64,000 nucleotides of DNA from the NCBI GenBank assembly GCA_020310875.1, contig CM035413.1:189783404-189847403 (forward strand), read 5' to 3'. Position 1 is the first letter of the stretch. Each line of letters opens with the position of its first letter. Under the pieces are notes generated by a model, which saw only the letters and a program-made list of their open reading frames with translations, did not search any database and had not been told where the DNA came from. Made by a program: the position numbers and the translations under genes. Shown piece by piece: positions 55,217-64,000 of this stretch. The stretch comes from Ceratopteris richardii (taxonomy: Eukaryota; Streptophyta; Polypodiopsida; Polypodiales; Pteridaceae).

Positions 55217-58200
55217 TCATATTGTTTCTGTCCCTAGAGTACATCTGAAGCAATTTGTTCTTCCAAGTACTAAAAGGAAAATTTTTATTACATACAAGGG
55301 GTTCTTGTCTAGTAATTTCTCGTTAAGGGGAATGTTGCTACACCTGGCTGTAATTCTTCTGATTCCAAGAAGACAGGAAAAGAGAAGATTTTTTCCATTT
55401 TTGTCGTAAATCTTACTGTTTCTGCTTTTCCACACGTACCACAGGATATGGGCCCTCACAATCTGCCACAAGGCAATATCCATCTTGTATGTTTCCCCAA
55501 TAAGCAGCTCCTTGACTCCCAGAGTATAGATCCCAGCAGTATGGCAATAGAATTGTGTGATTTTCCAAAAAGATATACTGGCTTTACATTTAAAAAAAAG
55601 GTGTTCCAAATCTTCAACCTTGCCACAAGATTTACACAATCCTGCATCAATATTATACTTTCTTGCTCTGCTCCCAGTCCAGACTCCTTTGTGCAGAATC
55701 AGCCACATAAGACATGAATGTTTGTTAGCCATAGGATAAGCCCAGAGGCTTTGAAATCTGTAACTCCATTGATGATTGTTCCAAGACAGATCCCATTTTT
55801 TGTTCACACGACCACATAAATTAGAGATGCTGATGTAGGAAGACTTGAAGCAGGAATACATATCCTGAGCCACCACAGACAAGGCAATATTTTTGTCCCA
55901 AAGATTTTCTGCCTTCAATCTCAGCAGCTGCAATTTCTTTTCCTTGATTATCTGTTTGCAGGACAAAGACAGGTCATTAGAATTCAAAATGTGACTCTCC
56001 TCAATCACCTGCCCATTTCTCAACAAATCCCCCCATTTAGTAAAACCATATTTTTTGCATTTATGCCATCTTATAGGCAGGGAAGACTCCCTATAACAGG
56101 AGAACCAGCCTATCCATAGAGAATCCTGTAATAAAAAAGATTGATTCTTAGCACACCATATGGGAAGCTTGTACATTTCTTTTATAGACATCCAAGCCTT
56201 CCAGAAGTTACAAACTAGCTGGCTCCCTTTGGGGATGAAAATGGCAGGGGAAGACACAATGTCCCAAAGAGAAAAATTACACCATTGCTTATTACTTCTC
56301 AAGCAAAAAGAATTGATATTTCTTTTAATCAAGCAGGCCCAAAAATCAGAAGAAGAAGTAGCCCTTAAAATCCATTTTGCTGCCTTTTGGGTAGCCATCC
56401 TTGTGGGACATAACAGGCCAAGGCCTCCCTGAGACTTCTTCATACAGCAAATCTTCCAAGCAACTTTTGGAATTTTGGAACTACCCCATAAGAATCTCCT
56501 GGAAAGGGCAATGACTTGAGCCAGCTGCTTTTTGGTAGGCTGCCAACAAGCAAGAAAGTAAGTAAGACCAGGAAGAATATAATGTTTCAACACAAACACT
56601 CTTTGGGAAATATTGGACTGCATATCCATCCATTTAAAAATCTTTAGTCTAAATTTGTCCAAGACCCATTCCCATCTCTGTTGAAAGGAAATATCAAATC
56701 CCATAGGGATGCCCAATAACCTGAAAACAGAACCCTTTTTAATGATGTCACACCCTGCAGAAACCACACAGTCCGGGATCAAGTCATTAGAGGAGAAAAA
56801 ACCGGTTTTGTGATGGTTAACAACAGACCCACTAGCCAGACAGAAAGTCTTAAGACATTTTAAAATAGTGTTAGCAGAAGTAGGATCAGCCTTCATCACG
56901 AGGTTTGTGTCATCAGCAAACATCTGCAAACAGAGCATGTCAGTAGCTTGAGGAATTTCTATTCCTTTTAAAAGACCTTTACTAATACAATCTTTAACAA
57001 GCCAGCCCAGAGCATCACTAGTAATAGCAAACAATAAGGGGGCTAACGGACATCCTTGTCTCACAGACCTGCAAAGTTTAAAAGGGGAAGACAGGTGACC
57101 ATTCATGGCAACTTTAGAATGAGCATTGCCAAACAGAACATTAGTGAATTTAATAAAGTTTTTCCCAGCACCAATGTCATGAAGAGATTGCAGAATAAAA
57201 TCCCACTCAATCCTATCATAGGCCTTGTCAAAATCAATCTTCAAAAAGAAAGTATCAATGTTATTGTCCTTAGCAAAGTCCATCCCTTCCCAAATAGAGA
57301 TAATAGCATCAAGAATAAATCTTCCTTTAATAAAACCTTTTTGTTCTGGAAGAATAATGGAATCCATCAAAGGACTCAACCTTCTAGCCAGAGAGGAAGC
57401 ATATATTTTGTAAAGAGAAGTCAGACAAGAGATAGGTCTCCAATTATTAAGATCATCCTTAGATCCTCTTTTATGGATACATTTAATAACTCCAGTATTA
57501 ATGAAAGTAGAAAGAGACCCTCTACTAATGGCTTCTTGCCAGATCCAGAGAATAATGGGAACCAAAATTTCTTTGAACTCCTGAAAAAACTCATTAGGAA
57601 TACCATCATGTCCCGGGGATTTACAGGGCTTCAATTTACTAATGGTTTCTCTAACCTCACCAGCAGAGAGGGGGAGATCAAGGAGGGAGACCAAGCCCTG
57701 AGGAATCATTTTCTTCCTACAAAGGGCAATGGCAGCTCTTGCACTCCAGATGCTGTCCCCTCTCTTGGGAGGCACAGAGAAAACATTGGTAAAGAAAGAC
57801 ACAGCCTCCTGTAAATTCTCCTTGATATTAGTGGCAACCTCCCCATTGCTTTTCCTTAAGAAAGGAATGAAATCTTTAGCTTTTTTTTTCCTCATAATCT
57901 CATACATATGTTTATTAGGTTTATCAACTTTCCCAGCCCAGAATTCTCTGGATGTGGCCAGGGCACCACTAGCCAGAAGGTAATCTTCATACCTCACCTT
58001 TTCCTGAAGTTCCAGAATCTTCTGATTCTTAACATTATTATTTAAATTAGAGTTTTCAACTCTGTCTATCTCCTTAAGATGCATCATTCTTCTGTTGTAT
58101 CTGACCTCCCTGGCTTTTTTCTTGAAGAAAGCAAGAGCAGATTGAACCTCTTTAATAGCATACTCCCAGGCCTTGAAAGGAGAACAACCCCGAACAAAAT

Positions 58201-59008
58201 GCTTTTTAAAAATATTGCTAATTTCCTGCTTAACATAAGGCAATCTGAAAAGAGACGTATCTACATGAGGCCAACCAGCCCTGTACGTCGGATTATTGTT
58301 AGCCAATTTGACAATCAAAGGACAATGGTCAGAAACTTGAAGGGAGGGGTCACTGGAGCAACTACAGTTCCACAGATCCTGAAATCTGGAAGAGTTCATA
58401 TAAATTCTATCTAGCCTGGCCGAGAGCCTATTATAAGAACACCTATTATTCCAGGTATGACCAGTACTAGTCGAAATATCAACCAGATTATGTAAGTTCA
58501 CAAGACCAAACCATTTATTTTTTTCACTACCAGCAATCACATTGTTACAATTGCCAATTCTATCAGCAGTATTCGTGACCATGTTAAAATCACCAGTGAG
58601 AATAAGATCACCATCAAGTTTACCAATCTCCTCCCAGCAATTAGACCTGTCAGAAGGATTGTTAGCAGCATAGACAGAAACTATAGTGAAATTGAATGGC
58701 TCTTTACACTTGATGCCAATCCACTGATTGGTATTACTGAACAAGTTCTTTTCCACAAAATGACTGAGATTAGCCTTAATACCAATAGTAGCTCCACCTT
58801 TTCCATTATGGTTAGTGGAAAACCAGATGGAATTACTGGAAACAACCTTCAGATTGGCAATAAGTTGATCTCCACCAATTTTGAGTTCCTGCAGACAGAT
58901 GAAATCAGGAGACAAAGAGGAATCTTTTAACCAGTTGCTAATGATCTTGCCTCTAACAGGATCAGTCAACCCTTTAGTGTTTAAAGAAATAATATTGATG
59001 CAATCCAT
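55217..59008 (-). CDS. LINE Q ORF2: endonuclease and reverse transcriptase
   Basis: 1263 residues from the ATG at 59008. The frame is open back to the ORF1 stop. The endonuclease that nicks the target comes first, with SLNTKGL, QELKIGGD (about 40-47), TGDFNMV (D140) and SDH (226-228). Reverse transcriptase follows at about 460-760, with KSPGHDGIPNEFF, LKIDFDKAYDRIEW (about 590-602), RQGCPLAPLLFAI and the catalytic FADD at 697-700. The C-terminal zf-RVT region has CKSCGKVEDLEHLFFKC. Length and domain order are typical of plant L1 elements. This enzyme primes reverse transcription at the nicked site. No stop interrupts it, so it may be functional. Confidence 0.93.
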   Translation of the reverse strand: MDCINIISLNTKGLTDPVRGKIISNWLKDSSLSPDFICLQELKIGGDQLIANLKVVSSNSIWFSTNHNGKGGATIGIKANLSHFVEKNLFSNTNQWIGIKCKEPFNFTIVSVYAANNPSDRSNCWEEIGKLDGDLILTGDFNMVTNTADRIGNCNNVIAGSEKNKWFGLVNLHNLVDISTSTGHTWNNRCSYNRLSARLDRIYMNSSRFQDLWNCSCSSDPSLQVSDHCPLIVKLANNNPTYRAGWPHVDTSLFRLPYVKQEISNIFKKHFVRGCSPFKAWEYAIKEVQSALAFFKKKAREVRYNRRMMHLKEIDRVENSNLNNNVKNQKILELQEKVRYEDYLLASGALATSREFWAGKVDKPNKHMYEIMRKKKAKDFIPFLRKSNGEVATNIKENLQEAVSFFTNVFSVPPKRGDSIWSARAAIALCRKKMIPQGLVSLLDLPLSAGEVRETISKLKPCKSPGHDGIPNEFFQEFKEILVPIILWIWQEAISRGSLSTFINTGVIKCIHKRGSKDDLNNWRPISCLTSLYKIYASSLARRLSPLMDSIILPEQKGFIKGRFILDAIISIWEGMDFAKDNNIDTFFLKIDFDKAYDRIEWDFILQSLHDIGAGKNFIKFTNVLFGNAHSKVAMNGHLSSPFKLCRSVRQGCPLAPLLFAITSDALGWLVKDCISKGLLKGIEIPQATDMLCLQMFADDTNLVMKADPTSANTILKCLKTFCLASGSVVNHHKTGFFSSNDLIPDCVVSAGCDIIKKGSVFRLLGIPMGFDISFQQRWEWVLDKFRLKIFKWMDMQSNISQRVFVLKHYILPGLTYFLACWQPTKKQLAQVIALSRRFLWGSSKIPKVAWKICCMKKSQGGLGLLCPTRMATQKAAKWILRATSSSDFWACLIKRNINSFCLRSNKQWCNFSLWDIVSSPAIFIPKGSQLVCNFWKAWMSIKEMYKLPIWCAKNQSFLLQDSLWIGWFSCYRESSLPIRWHKCKKYGFTKWGDLLRNGQVIEESHILNSNDLSLSCKQIIKEKKLQLLRLKAENLWDKNIALSVVAQDMYSCFKSSYISISNLCGRVNKKWDLSWNNHQWSYRFQSLWAYPMANKHSCLMWLILHKGVWTGSRARKYNIDAGLCKSCGKVEDLEHLFFKCKASISFWKITQFYCHTAGIYTLGVKELLIGETYKMDIALWQIVRAHILWYVWKSRNSKIYDKNGKNLLFSCLLGIRRITARCSNIPLNEKLLDKNPLYVIKIFLLVLGRTNCFRCTLGTETI

Positions 59009-59017
59009 AAGAGACAA

Positions 59018-60673
59018 TTATTTTTTAGGATTCTTAATCGGTTTCACAGCTGAAATGGATGACCTAATCACATCCTTTCTTTTGGACTTTGATTTATCTT
59101 TGACTGAAGGACTTGATTCCTTATCAATTATCATATTATCCTCATTATCGACCATAACACCATCCTTTAACAAGCCTTCTTCATCATTTTTATTCAGTTG
59201 TTCAACAAAAGGATCACTAGCTTTTTGAGAAGGAAACTCATATTCTACTTCAGTTTGGTTCTGCACAGGGGAGGAGTGCAAATTGAGGGGTTGGGACTTA
59301 ACACTATTTTTTTTACTAACTACAGTCCAACCTTCCTCGCTTTCTGGATGGGCTTCACTCGAATGTTTATTCAGATGAACTTTATTATTTTTTATACCTG
59401 CATCTTCCAAGATCTCAGACCCGTCCAAGTCAGACATATCAAGAACTTGAAAGGGATTGCTAATCACCTTGACTAGAGTTTCAGGCTTAAGACCAACCTG
59501 AAAATTCTTCCTTCTGATTTTACCTGACTGTTTTCTGAAGACTCCTTCTTCCTTAGAGTTCTCCTCTTTCTTATCATCATGCACCTGTTTCTCAGATTTA
59601 TCCTCTCTTCTCTCCTTACCTTGATTGAGCACCATAGAAGGACAGTCCTTAATCAAATGCCCCTGTTTATAGCAATGAAAACAAGCATTAGGTAAATTCT
59701 TATAAATAACTTTTTGTTCATGAAGTTTAAATCCTTCAGAATTTTTAAGAACAAGCGTCTGTTTAATATTTTTGGAAATATCAACTTCTACAAGCATCAT
59801 CGGATCCCATTTGGAGTTAAAGCCATTTCTAGGTTTCTGTCCCAGAACTTTACCCAGAAGTCCACCAAGCTTATCAATCCAAGGAAAATATTCAACAGGT
59901 AAATCAGTAAATTCAACCCACACAGGAACCTTAGTTGGCTTTGGACCCCTAGGGTTGAACCCAGGGTACCACTTAAAAAAAGAAATAGGAGTATTCCTGA
60001 TTAACCAGTGACCTTCTGCAATCACTTTCATGGCATTATTTCCATCCTCAAAAAAGAAAAGGAAGTAGTTATTTGGCAGATATTGGATATGTTTAGCAAA
60101 TAATCCCCTACTCTCCCAGTTAATCTTCATCCAAGTCTTTAAAATGTCCTGAGCTGGTCTTAATCCATGACATAATCCTATAACAACTTTCTCAGTCAAA
60201 TGGTTATTCCATTTTTCCAATGCAGTACTATCAATGACCAGAGTGGAATCTTCCCTGTCTTCCACTTCGGGATCCAGGTTTATGAAGTGTTCAGGACGAC
60301 TATCAGGAATAGAACCTACCTCTTCCATACCCACATCTACTTTTCCTTTACCTTTACTGTCTCTATCAGACGAAGGAGGAGGAGACATACCTGCGAATCC
60401 ATGTCTGTTGAACATTGAGAATTGATTTTGTTGCGGGGTCTGAAGAGCACCAGCATACGACACAGCATTGTCGCTTTGTTTAGCATACAGAGGTTTAGAA
60501 GATACCTGAGCACAGTCCCTCGATGGAAAGCAGGAAGCCCTCACCGATCCATGACCACTTAGGTTTTCACCACATTCGTAAACAGGGTTAAACGCTGCCT
60601 GAAGACCATCCGCCTCCATCGGTAGATAGGACGGACCAGCCATTCCGTCCCTCAATGCATCGTGCAGCGACAT
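59018..60673 (-). CDS. LINE Q ORF1: RNA-binding protein, DUF4283-like with zinc knuckle
   Basis: 551 residues from the ATG at 60673. The open frame extends upstream past the element's end at 60944, but those codons belong to the leader and flank. MSLHDALRDG is the first plausible start; a later Met is possible. Residues about 154-340 form the DUF4283-like domain common in plant LINE ORF1 (KTWMKINWESRGLF, WLIRNTPISFFKWYPGF, VPVWVEFTDLPVEYFPW). A CX2CX4HX4C knuckle follows (C331, C334, H339, C344). The tail is charged. It binds element RNA. It ends TAA at 59020-59018, with ORF2's ATG 9 nt further on in the same frame. Confidence 0.9.
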   Translation of the reverse strand: MSLHDALRDGMAGPSYLPMEADGLQAAFNPVYECGENLSGHGSVRASCFPSRDCAQVSSKPLYAKQSDNAVSYAGALQTPQQNQFSMFNRHGFAGMSPPPSSDRDSKGKGKVDVGMEEVGSIPDSRPEHFINLDPEVEDREDSTLVIDSTALEKWNNHLTEKVVIGLCHGLRPAQDILKTWMKINWESRGLFAKHIQYLPNNYFLFFFEDGNNAMKVIAEGHWLIRNTPISFFKWYPGFNPRGPKPTKVPVWVEFTDLPVEYFPWIDKLGGLLGKVLGQKPRNGFNSKWDPMMLVEVDISKNIKQTLVLKNSEGFKLHEQKVIYKNLPNACFHCYKQGHLIKDCPSMVLNQGKERREDKSEKQVHDDKKEENSKEEGVFRKQSGKIRRKNFQVGLKPETLVKVISNPFQVLDMSDLDGSEILEDAGIKNNKVHLNKHSSEAHPESEEGWTVVSKKNSVKSQPLNLHSSPVQNQTEVEYEFPSQKASDPFVEQLNKNDEEGLLKDGVMVDNEDNMIIDKESSPSVKDKSKSKRKDVIRSSISAVKPIKNPKK

Positions 60674-60962
60674 GAAGAAGTACAACAGAAGCGCCCCGAC
60701 GAGCACAGACCAGGCGAGCTCCACTGAGGGAGCCCCCGAGTACTGAGAAGCGGGAAGGCAGAGGCCCCCCTCATAACGAGGGGGGAGAGGGGAACTGAAT
60801 GCGGCCCGCAACCCTAAGCCACGTCTCTCATGCAGAGAGAGAGTTGGCAGATTACTGTCATGCGCGCAGGTCTGGAGAGAGGGTCTTGCCCAGTGGTGAT
60901 GGAGTTCTTGGAAGAGTGTATCTATTTTAGTCACTTGTGAACTTCGATGTCCACTTTCTTTT

Positions 60963-61560
60963 GTTAAGTGACTCACTAATAAGTATGATCACCCCGGTTC
61001 CCGCCTTCCCCTCGGTTCTCTCTCTCTATCTCTCACACACACACGACAAACAGTTTTTTTTTTTCGAGCGAACAGCAAAAAAATAGTATTAAAGCCAAGA
61101 AGTATACAATGTACAAGTACAAGGGCAGTTAAAGATTACAAACCATGAGGAATCTCACACGACAAACAGTTTGGCACTTTGCCTTCGAATCAGAAAATAT
61201 AAACTCCCAGACACATGCGTATCTATTTCAAGACGCAATTCGTACAATTCCGTAAGTGTCGCTCCACATGAATTACCAGCCTTGTTAAGCGATGTGTCAC
61301 GTGCTGCCGACGCCCACGACTTCACATCCTGCATGTGCCAACGGAATAATCCATAGCTTGTCTGCTTTGAGACTTCACTGTCTGCTTTGGCAAATTGGCT
61401 TCGACCTCGTGTATAAATGCTATTTTCTTATAACGTAATGTCGAACCAAACTTCCCAACTCAAACCAACATTTGAAGAAAGTGAGGAGGAGTTTACGAGT
61501 TAGTTTTCAATGGAGTAAGCAGCTAACCGGGGGACCCAGTAAAGCCCAGCTCCCATCTCG
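60963..61560. other. Segment B, continued
   Basis: Non-coding sequence with a (CT)n/(CA)n stretch near 61017-61044, and blocks collinear with 21.7-22.2 and 23.76-23.83 kb, for example TGCTATTTTCTT near 61417 and GGGACCCAGTAAAGCCC near 61532. A short frame ATGTCGAACC...TAG (about 61438-61503) exists but has no support as a gene. Confidence 0.4.
61057..61155 (-). mobile_element. LINE-like 3' end R, only ~99 bp, with 17-bp target duplication
   Basis: It is flanked by the direct repeat CACACGACAAACAGTTT (61040-61056 and 61156-61172). The minus strand runs from CCTCATGG to CTGTTCGCTCG and ends in an A tail (T run on plus, from 61057). The size, tail and target duplication show a severely 5'-truncated retroposon. 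Its family is not recognised from so short a piece, and it does not match the 3' ends of LINE G, H or Q. Confidence 0.8.
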
Positions 61561-61856
61561 CGGTAATATATTTTTCGTAGGTTTATTGGATTAAAAAATT
61601 TGAGATTGAGAAGGGAAGTGAGCAGCAGGAGAAAAGAAGAATGATGTAAAATAAGTGCTAAAAGCCAAAAGAAGCAGAAGAATATGAAGCCAAGTCAAGC
61701 ATGTAAAGGAGAAATGGGGCTACGAAGAAGACAAATCGAATAGAGGACCACATTAGTTCTTAAGAATGGTATATTTCTACTCTAAATATTAGTTCAAATG
61801 TCAATAATCCTTGTGAAAGCATGGATCTACAATTATACATATCTGAAGTTCCGATA

Positions 61857-62090
61857 GTGGATTACAACAATCTTATCAGAGAAGAGTTTCTTCACTTTCT
61901 AAGCATTAAGGATGTATGGATAGAAGTTAAAGGAATCACTATAGAAGTCAATTTCACTATGTATTTTTTCGTTAGTGGATTACAACAATCTTATCAGAGA
62001 AGAGTTTCTTCACTTAACTCTAAGCATTAAGGATGTATGGATAGAAGTTGAAGGAATCACTATAGAAGCCAATTTCACCCGTTTTAAGAG
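61857..62090. repeat. 118-bp tandem duplication
   Basis: A unit beginning GTGGATTACAACAATCTTAT occurs at 61857 and 61975. The copies are nearly identical through GGAATCACTATAGAAG, so the duplication is recent. Confidence 0.9.
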
Positions 62091-63529
62091 AAACGGTATT
62101 GATTTACTGTGAGAAACGAAAATCTCTTCTTATTCCTGTTTCTTGAGTCCATGTTGTTGCTCATTCTCTTCCCCGTGATGATCAGGTACTCAGCGTTTGT
62201 ATTGTTAGAACAACATGTTTTGTGTCATTATCTATACCTCCATTTTCATTTTGTCCCTTGTCTCATGTATCTACCACCATCAATGATTTTGAAGGTACAC
62301 AATAATTCTTCTTAAGTAAACGCATCACTTATTTACTTAGAGCCATTTCTAACGAATTGGACAGTTGCAAGGATCATTCTTACAATCGAAAACCTAACCG
62401 TTTTTTAGTTCATCCATCAGAGACTAAATTTAATTGCTTCGCCCAACCGTTGCACTAAGGACAAGTCTCCATGCACTAAACAAAGTGGTCACTTCATATT
62501 CATGACTTAAGCATTGTATCCTTCTAGCACTATGGTATCTGTTTGTGTTTTGAAGTTTGAGGGTACAAAAGACCTTGGATTCTATATACGTGAACTAGTC
62601 CTTAGAGCCATATTTGAGGGATACATCCTATGCATTTTCACGTTCATAGGCATAGGATGTGTTAGGGTGCTCCTATGCCATTATGCCAATAGGATGCTCA
62701 TTATCAGAGCTCAAAATCACGCTGTAGTAGGGTCTTCATTGTATCATTGCACTTGTGTTTTCACTTCACTCTTGGATTATGCTACAAGGTCACTAAATCG
62801 TTTGCGAGTGAGGAGAAATAGAGAGAGGATCATTTTGTAGTGTATATGATCACACCACATATCATAAAAAGTTTCCAACGCCTTTGGAAGTTTATGTGTA
62901 GAAAGTGCATAGATTTTAGCTTTAATCAATGGATTTAAATATAATATTATTAAAATCAAGAACATCTTTCGGTAAGATGTGATTTTTATTTTCATAATCC
63001 AATTGAGAGTTCTAGTACCAAAATATTTCTTGTTCAAGTGGAAGATTATCTATTGACAAAAAGGATCTTAAATTTGATTTCCTTATGCACTAGAACGGTA
63101 TGCCAAGGCATAGGCATCGGTACAAAAGCACTCGTATAGGCACCACTATAGGTGCAGTTATAGATGCTAGTGTAGATGTCAGTATAAACATTGGTAATCC
63201 CCTGCGCATAAGCATTTGTATGCAGCTACATACATGCACCTATAGCAGCAACCATATCTGCAAGATTCATTTCGGCCAGAATGTGTTATCTCTTGCAGCA
63301 ACAACATTACCATGTTTTTTTGTGGAAAAAAACAATACACTCAGCCGAAAAAAATAAACAAGTACATATGACGTGCTCTAGTGGTTGCTGATCTAGTGTT
63401 TAGATGACCGGTAACCAAAACATGATTTTATAAAGCAAAACAGTGTCGGAGATAGAAGAGATGACTAGAATGAACCATGAACCATGTACAAAAGAGATAT
63501 GTATTCCATACATAAACCATGTAAAAAAG

Positions 63530-63672
63530 TGTGGCAAATCACTGCCATATATGAGTCAAATTGAAAATGTGACAAATCATTACCAGACAGGAACCAAATA
63601 CACAATTCTAGCACACCATTGCCATATATGAGCCAAATACAAAGTTATGGCACACCACTGCCATACACATGC
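63530..63672. repeat. 38-40-bp minisatellite, about 4 units
   Basis: Units share GGCAAATCACTGCCATATATG or GGCACACCACTGCCATA followed by AGCCAAATAC and a variable end. They are imperfect tandem copies. Confidence 0.7.
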
Positions 63673-63934
63673 CAAGAGGCATCAAAACATCTATATCTAC
63701 AATCATGCAAAAAGAACATTCATCAAATGAGATAAATTGACATGTGTAGAGGAGGTACTCGGGTACCTACTTTTAACATAGCAGGCAATGTATACTGTTG
63801 ATGTCGTGACAAAAGCTTGTTCACTAACAAGACTGCAGAAAATTGCCACGACTCAACTAGAACTAAGCTAGAGTGATATTAGAACACCTCTATAATCATC
63901 AGTAGCTTAGCAACCTTCTGAAACTGAAAACTTT

Positions 63935-64000
63935 ATAACTGTATTAGTGAACAAATACTCCTTCATTTGTAAACCTGACTTGAAAACCTTTTTCTACTAT
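63935..64000 (-). pseudogene. Copia S protease-region fragment at window edge
   Basis: The minus strand reads IVEKGFQVRFTNEGVFVH then a stop. It matches the QIVEKGYEVRFTNDGVYV stretch of copia N pol, between protease and integrase. The element continues beyond the window. Confidence 0.65.

Larger units (their letters stand above)
55029..60944 (-). mobile_element. LINE Q: full-length L1-type LINE with ORF1 and ORF2
   Basis: About 5.9 kb, reading minus, flanked by the 18-bp direct repeat CGATGTCCACTTTCTTTT (55011-55028 and 60945-60962). Order: 5' leader of about 270 bp, ORF1, ORF2, 3' untranslated region of about 170 bp, and an A tail of about 20 (55048-55029). Both ORFs are open, with endonuclease and RT active sites present. 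It is the only apparently complete non-LTR element here and could supply machinery in trans to defective copies. Its 3' end does not resemble SINE P, unlike those of LINEs G and H. It sits in segment B. Confidence 0.95.
61561..63934. other. Non-coding region with tandem repeats
   Basis: No gene recognised. It contains the 118-bp duplication at 61857-62090, a stretch of short related units near 63107-63200 (TATAGGCAC-like) and a minisatellite at about 63530-63672. Confidence 0.4.

Noticed and set aside
55217..59017. ORF2 of LINE Q starting at 59017
   Set aside because: That codon is TTG directly after the ORF1 stop; the first ATG is at 59008.
60674..60976. ORF1 of LINE Q starting at 60976
   Set aside because: 60976 lies outside the element, beyond the target duplication at 60945-60962; the first plausible internal Met is at 60673.
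61438..61503. Short frame ATGTCGAACC...TAG in segment B as a first exon
   Set aside because: Only 21 codons, and not conserved as a frame in segment A. The GTAAGT-like sequence nearby is not enough to call a gene.

Overview
This window is intergenic, repeat-filled nuclear DNA of a seed plant with a large genome. The evidence is Ty1/copia elements with initiator-tRNA-Met primer sites, L1-type plant LINEs whose ORF1 has a DUF4283-like domain and a zinc knuckle, a tRNA-headed SINE, and no recognisable host gene. A gymnosperm or another large-genome seed plant fits, but the sequence does not settle the species. Elements are lettered here for cross-reference.

Left part (1-19.8 kb): a worn copia (A, +) is followed by an older antisense copia (B, -). 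B is cut into three pieces by two later copia insertions: C at 4553-9978 (target duplication TGAAC) and D at 10363-16470 (target duplication GAATA). Removing C and D rejoins the B reading frame exactly. A possible solo LTR (17289-18759) and a copia gag-protease remnant (F, +) follow.

Middle (19.8-36.4 kb): an old non-coding segment (segment A) was hit by two 5'-truncated LINEs, G (20049-21025) and H (22266-23746, 15-bp target duplication). Next come an antisense LINE, I, and a pair of oppositely oriented LINE pieces, J. Then come a small copia integrase scrap (K), a Ty3/gypsy integrase fragment (L), a 180-bp AT microsatellite and a degenerate lysine/glutamate-rich coding stretch of unknown origin.

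Right part (36.4-64 kb): a degenerate copia, M (36440-49201), has LTRs of about 1.07 kb and is interrupted in its RNase H region by copia N (41004-47476, -). N is the best-preserved LTR element here: two 1035-bp LTRs about 1% apart, target duplication GTTAG, and a gag-pol broken only by one extra base in a T run. After a copia scrap (O) comes a second, collinear copy of the non-coding segment (segment B). It holds a tRNA-derived SINE (P, 13-bp target duplication), a full-length LINE of about 5.9 kb (Q, 18-bp target duplication) and a 99-bp LINE-like tail (R, 17-bp target duplication). The window ends inside another antisense copia (S).

Most notable: the 3' tail of SINE P matches the 3' end of LINEs G and H, but not that of LINE Q. 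This suggests a SINE that borrows the G/H-type LINE machinery.
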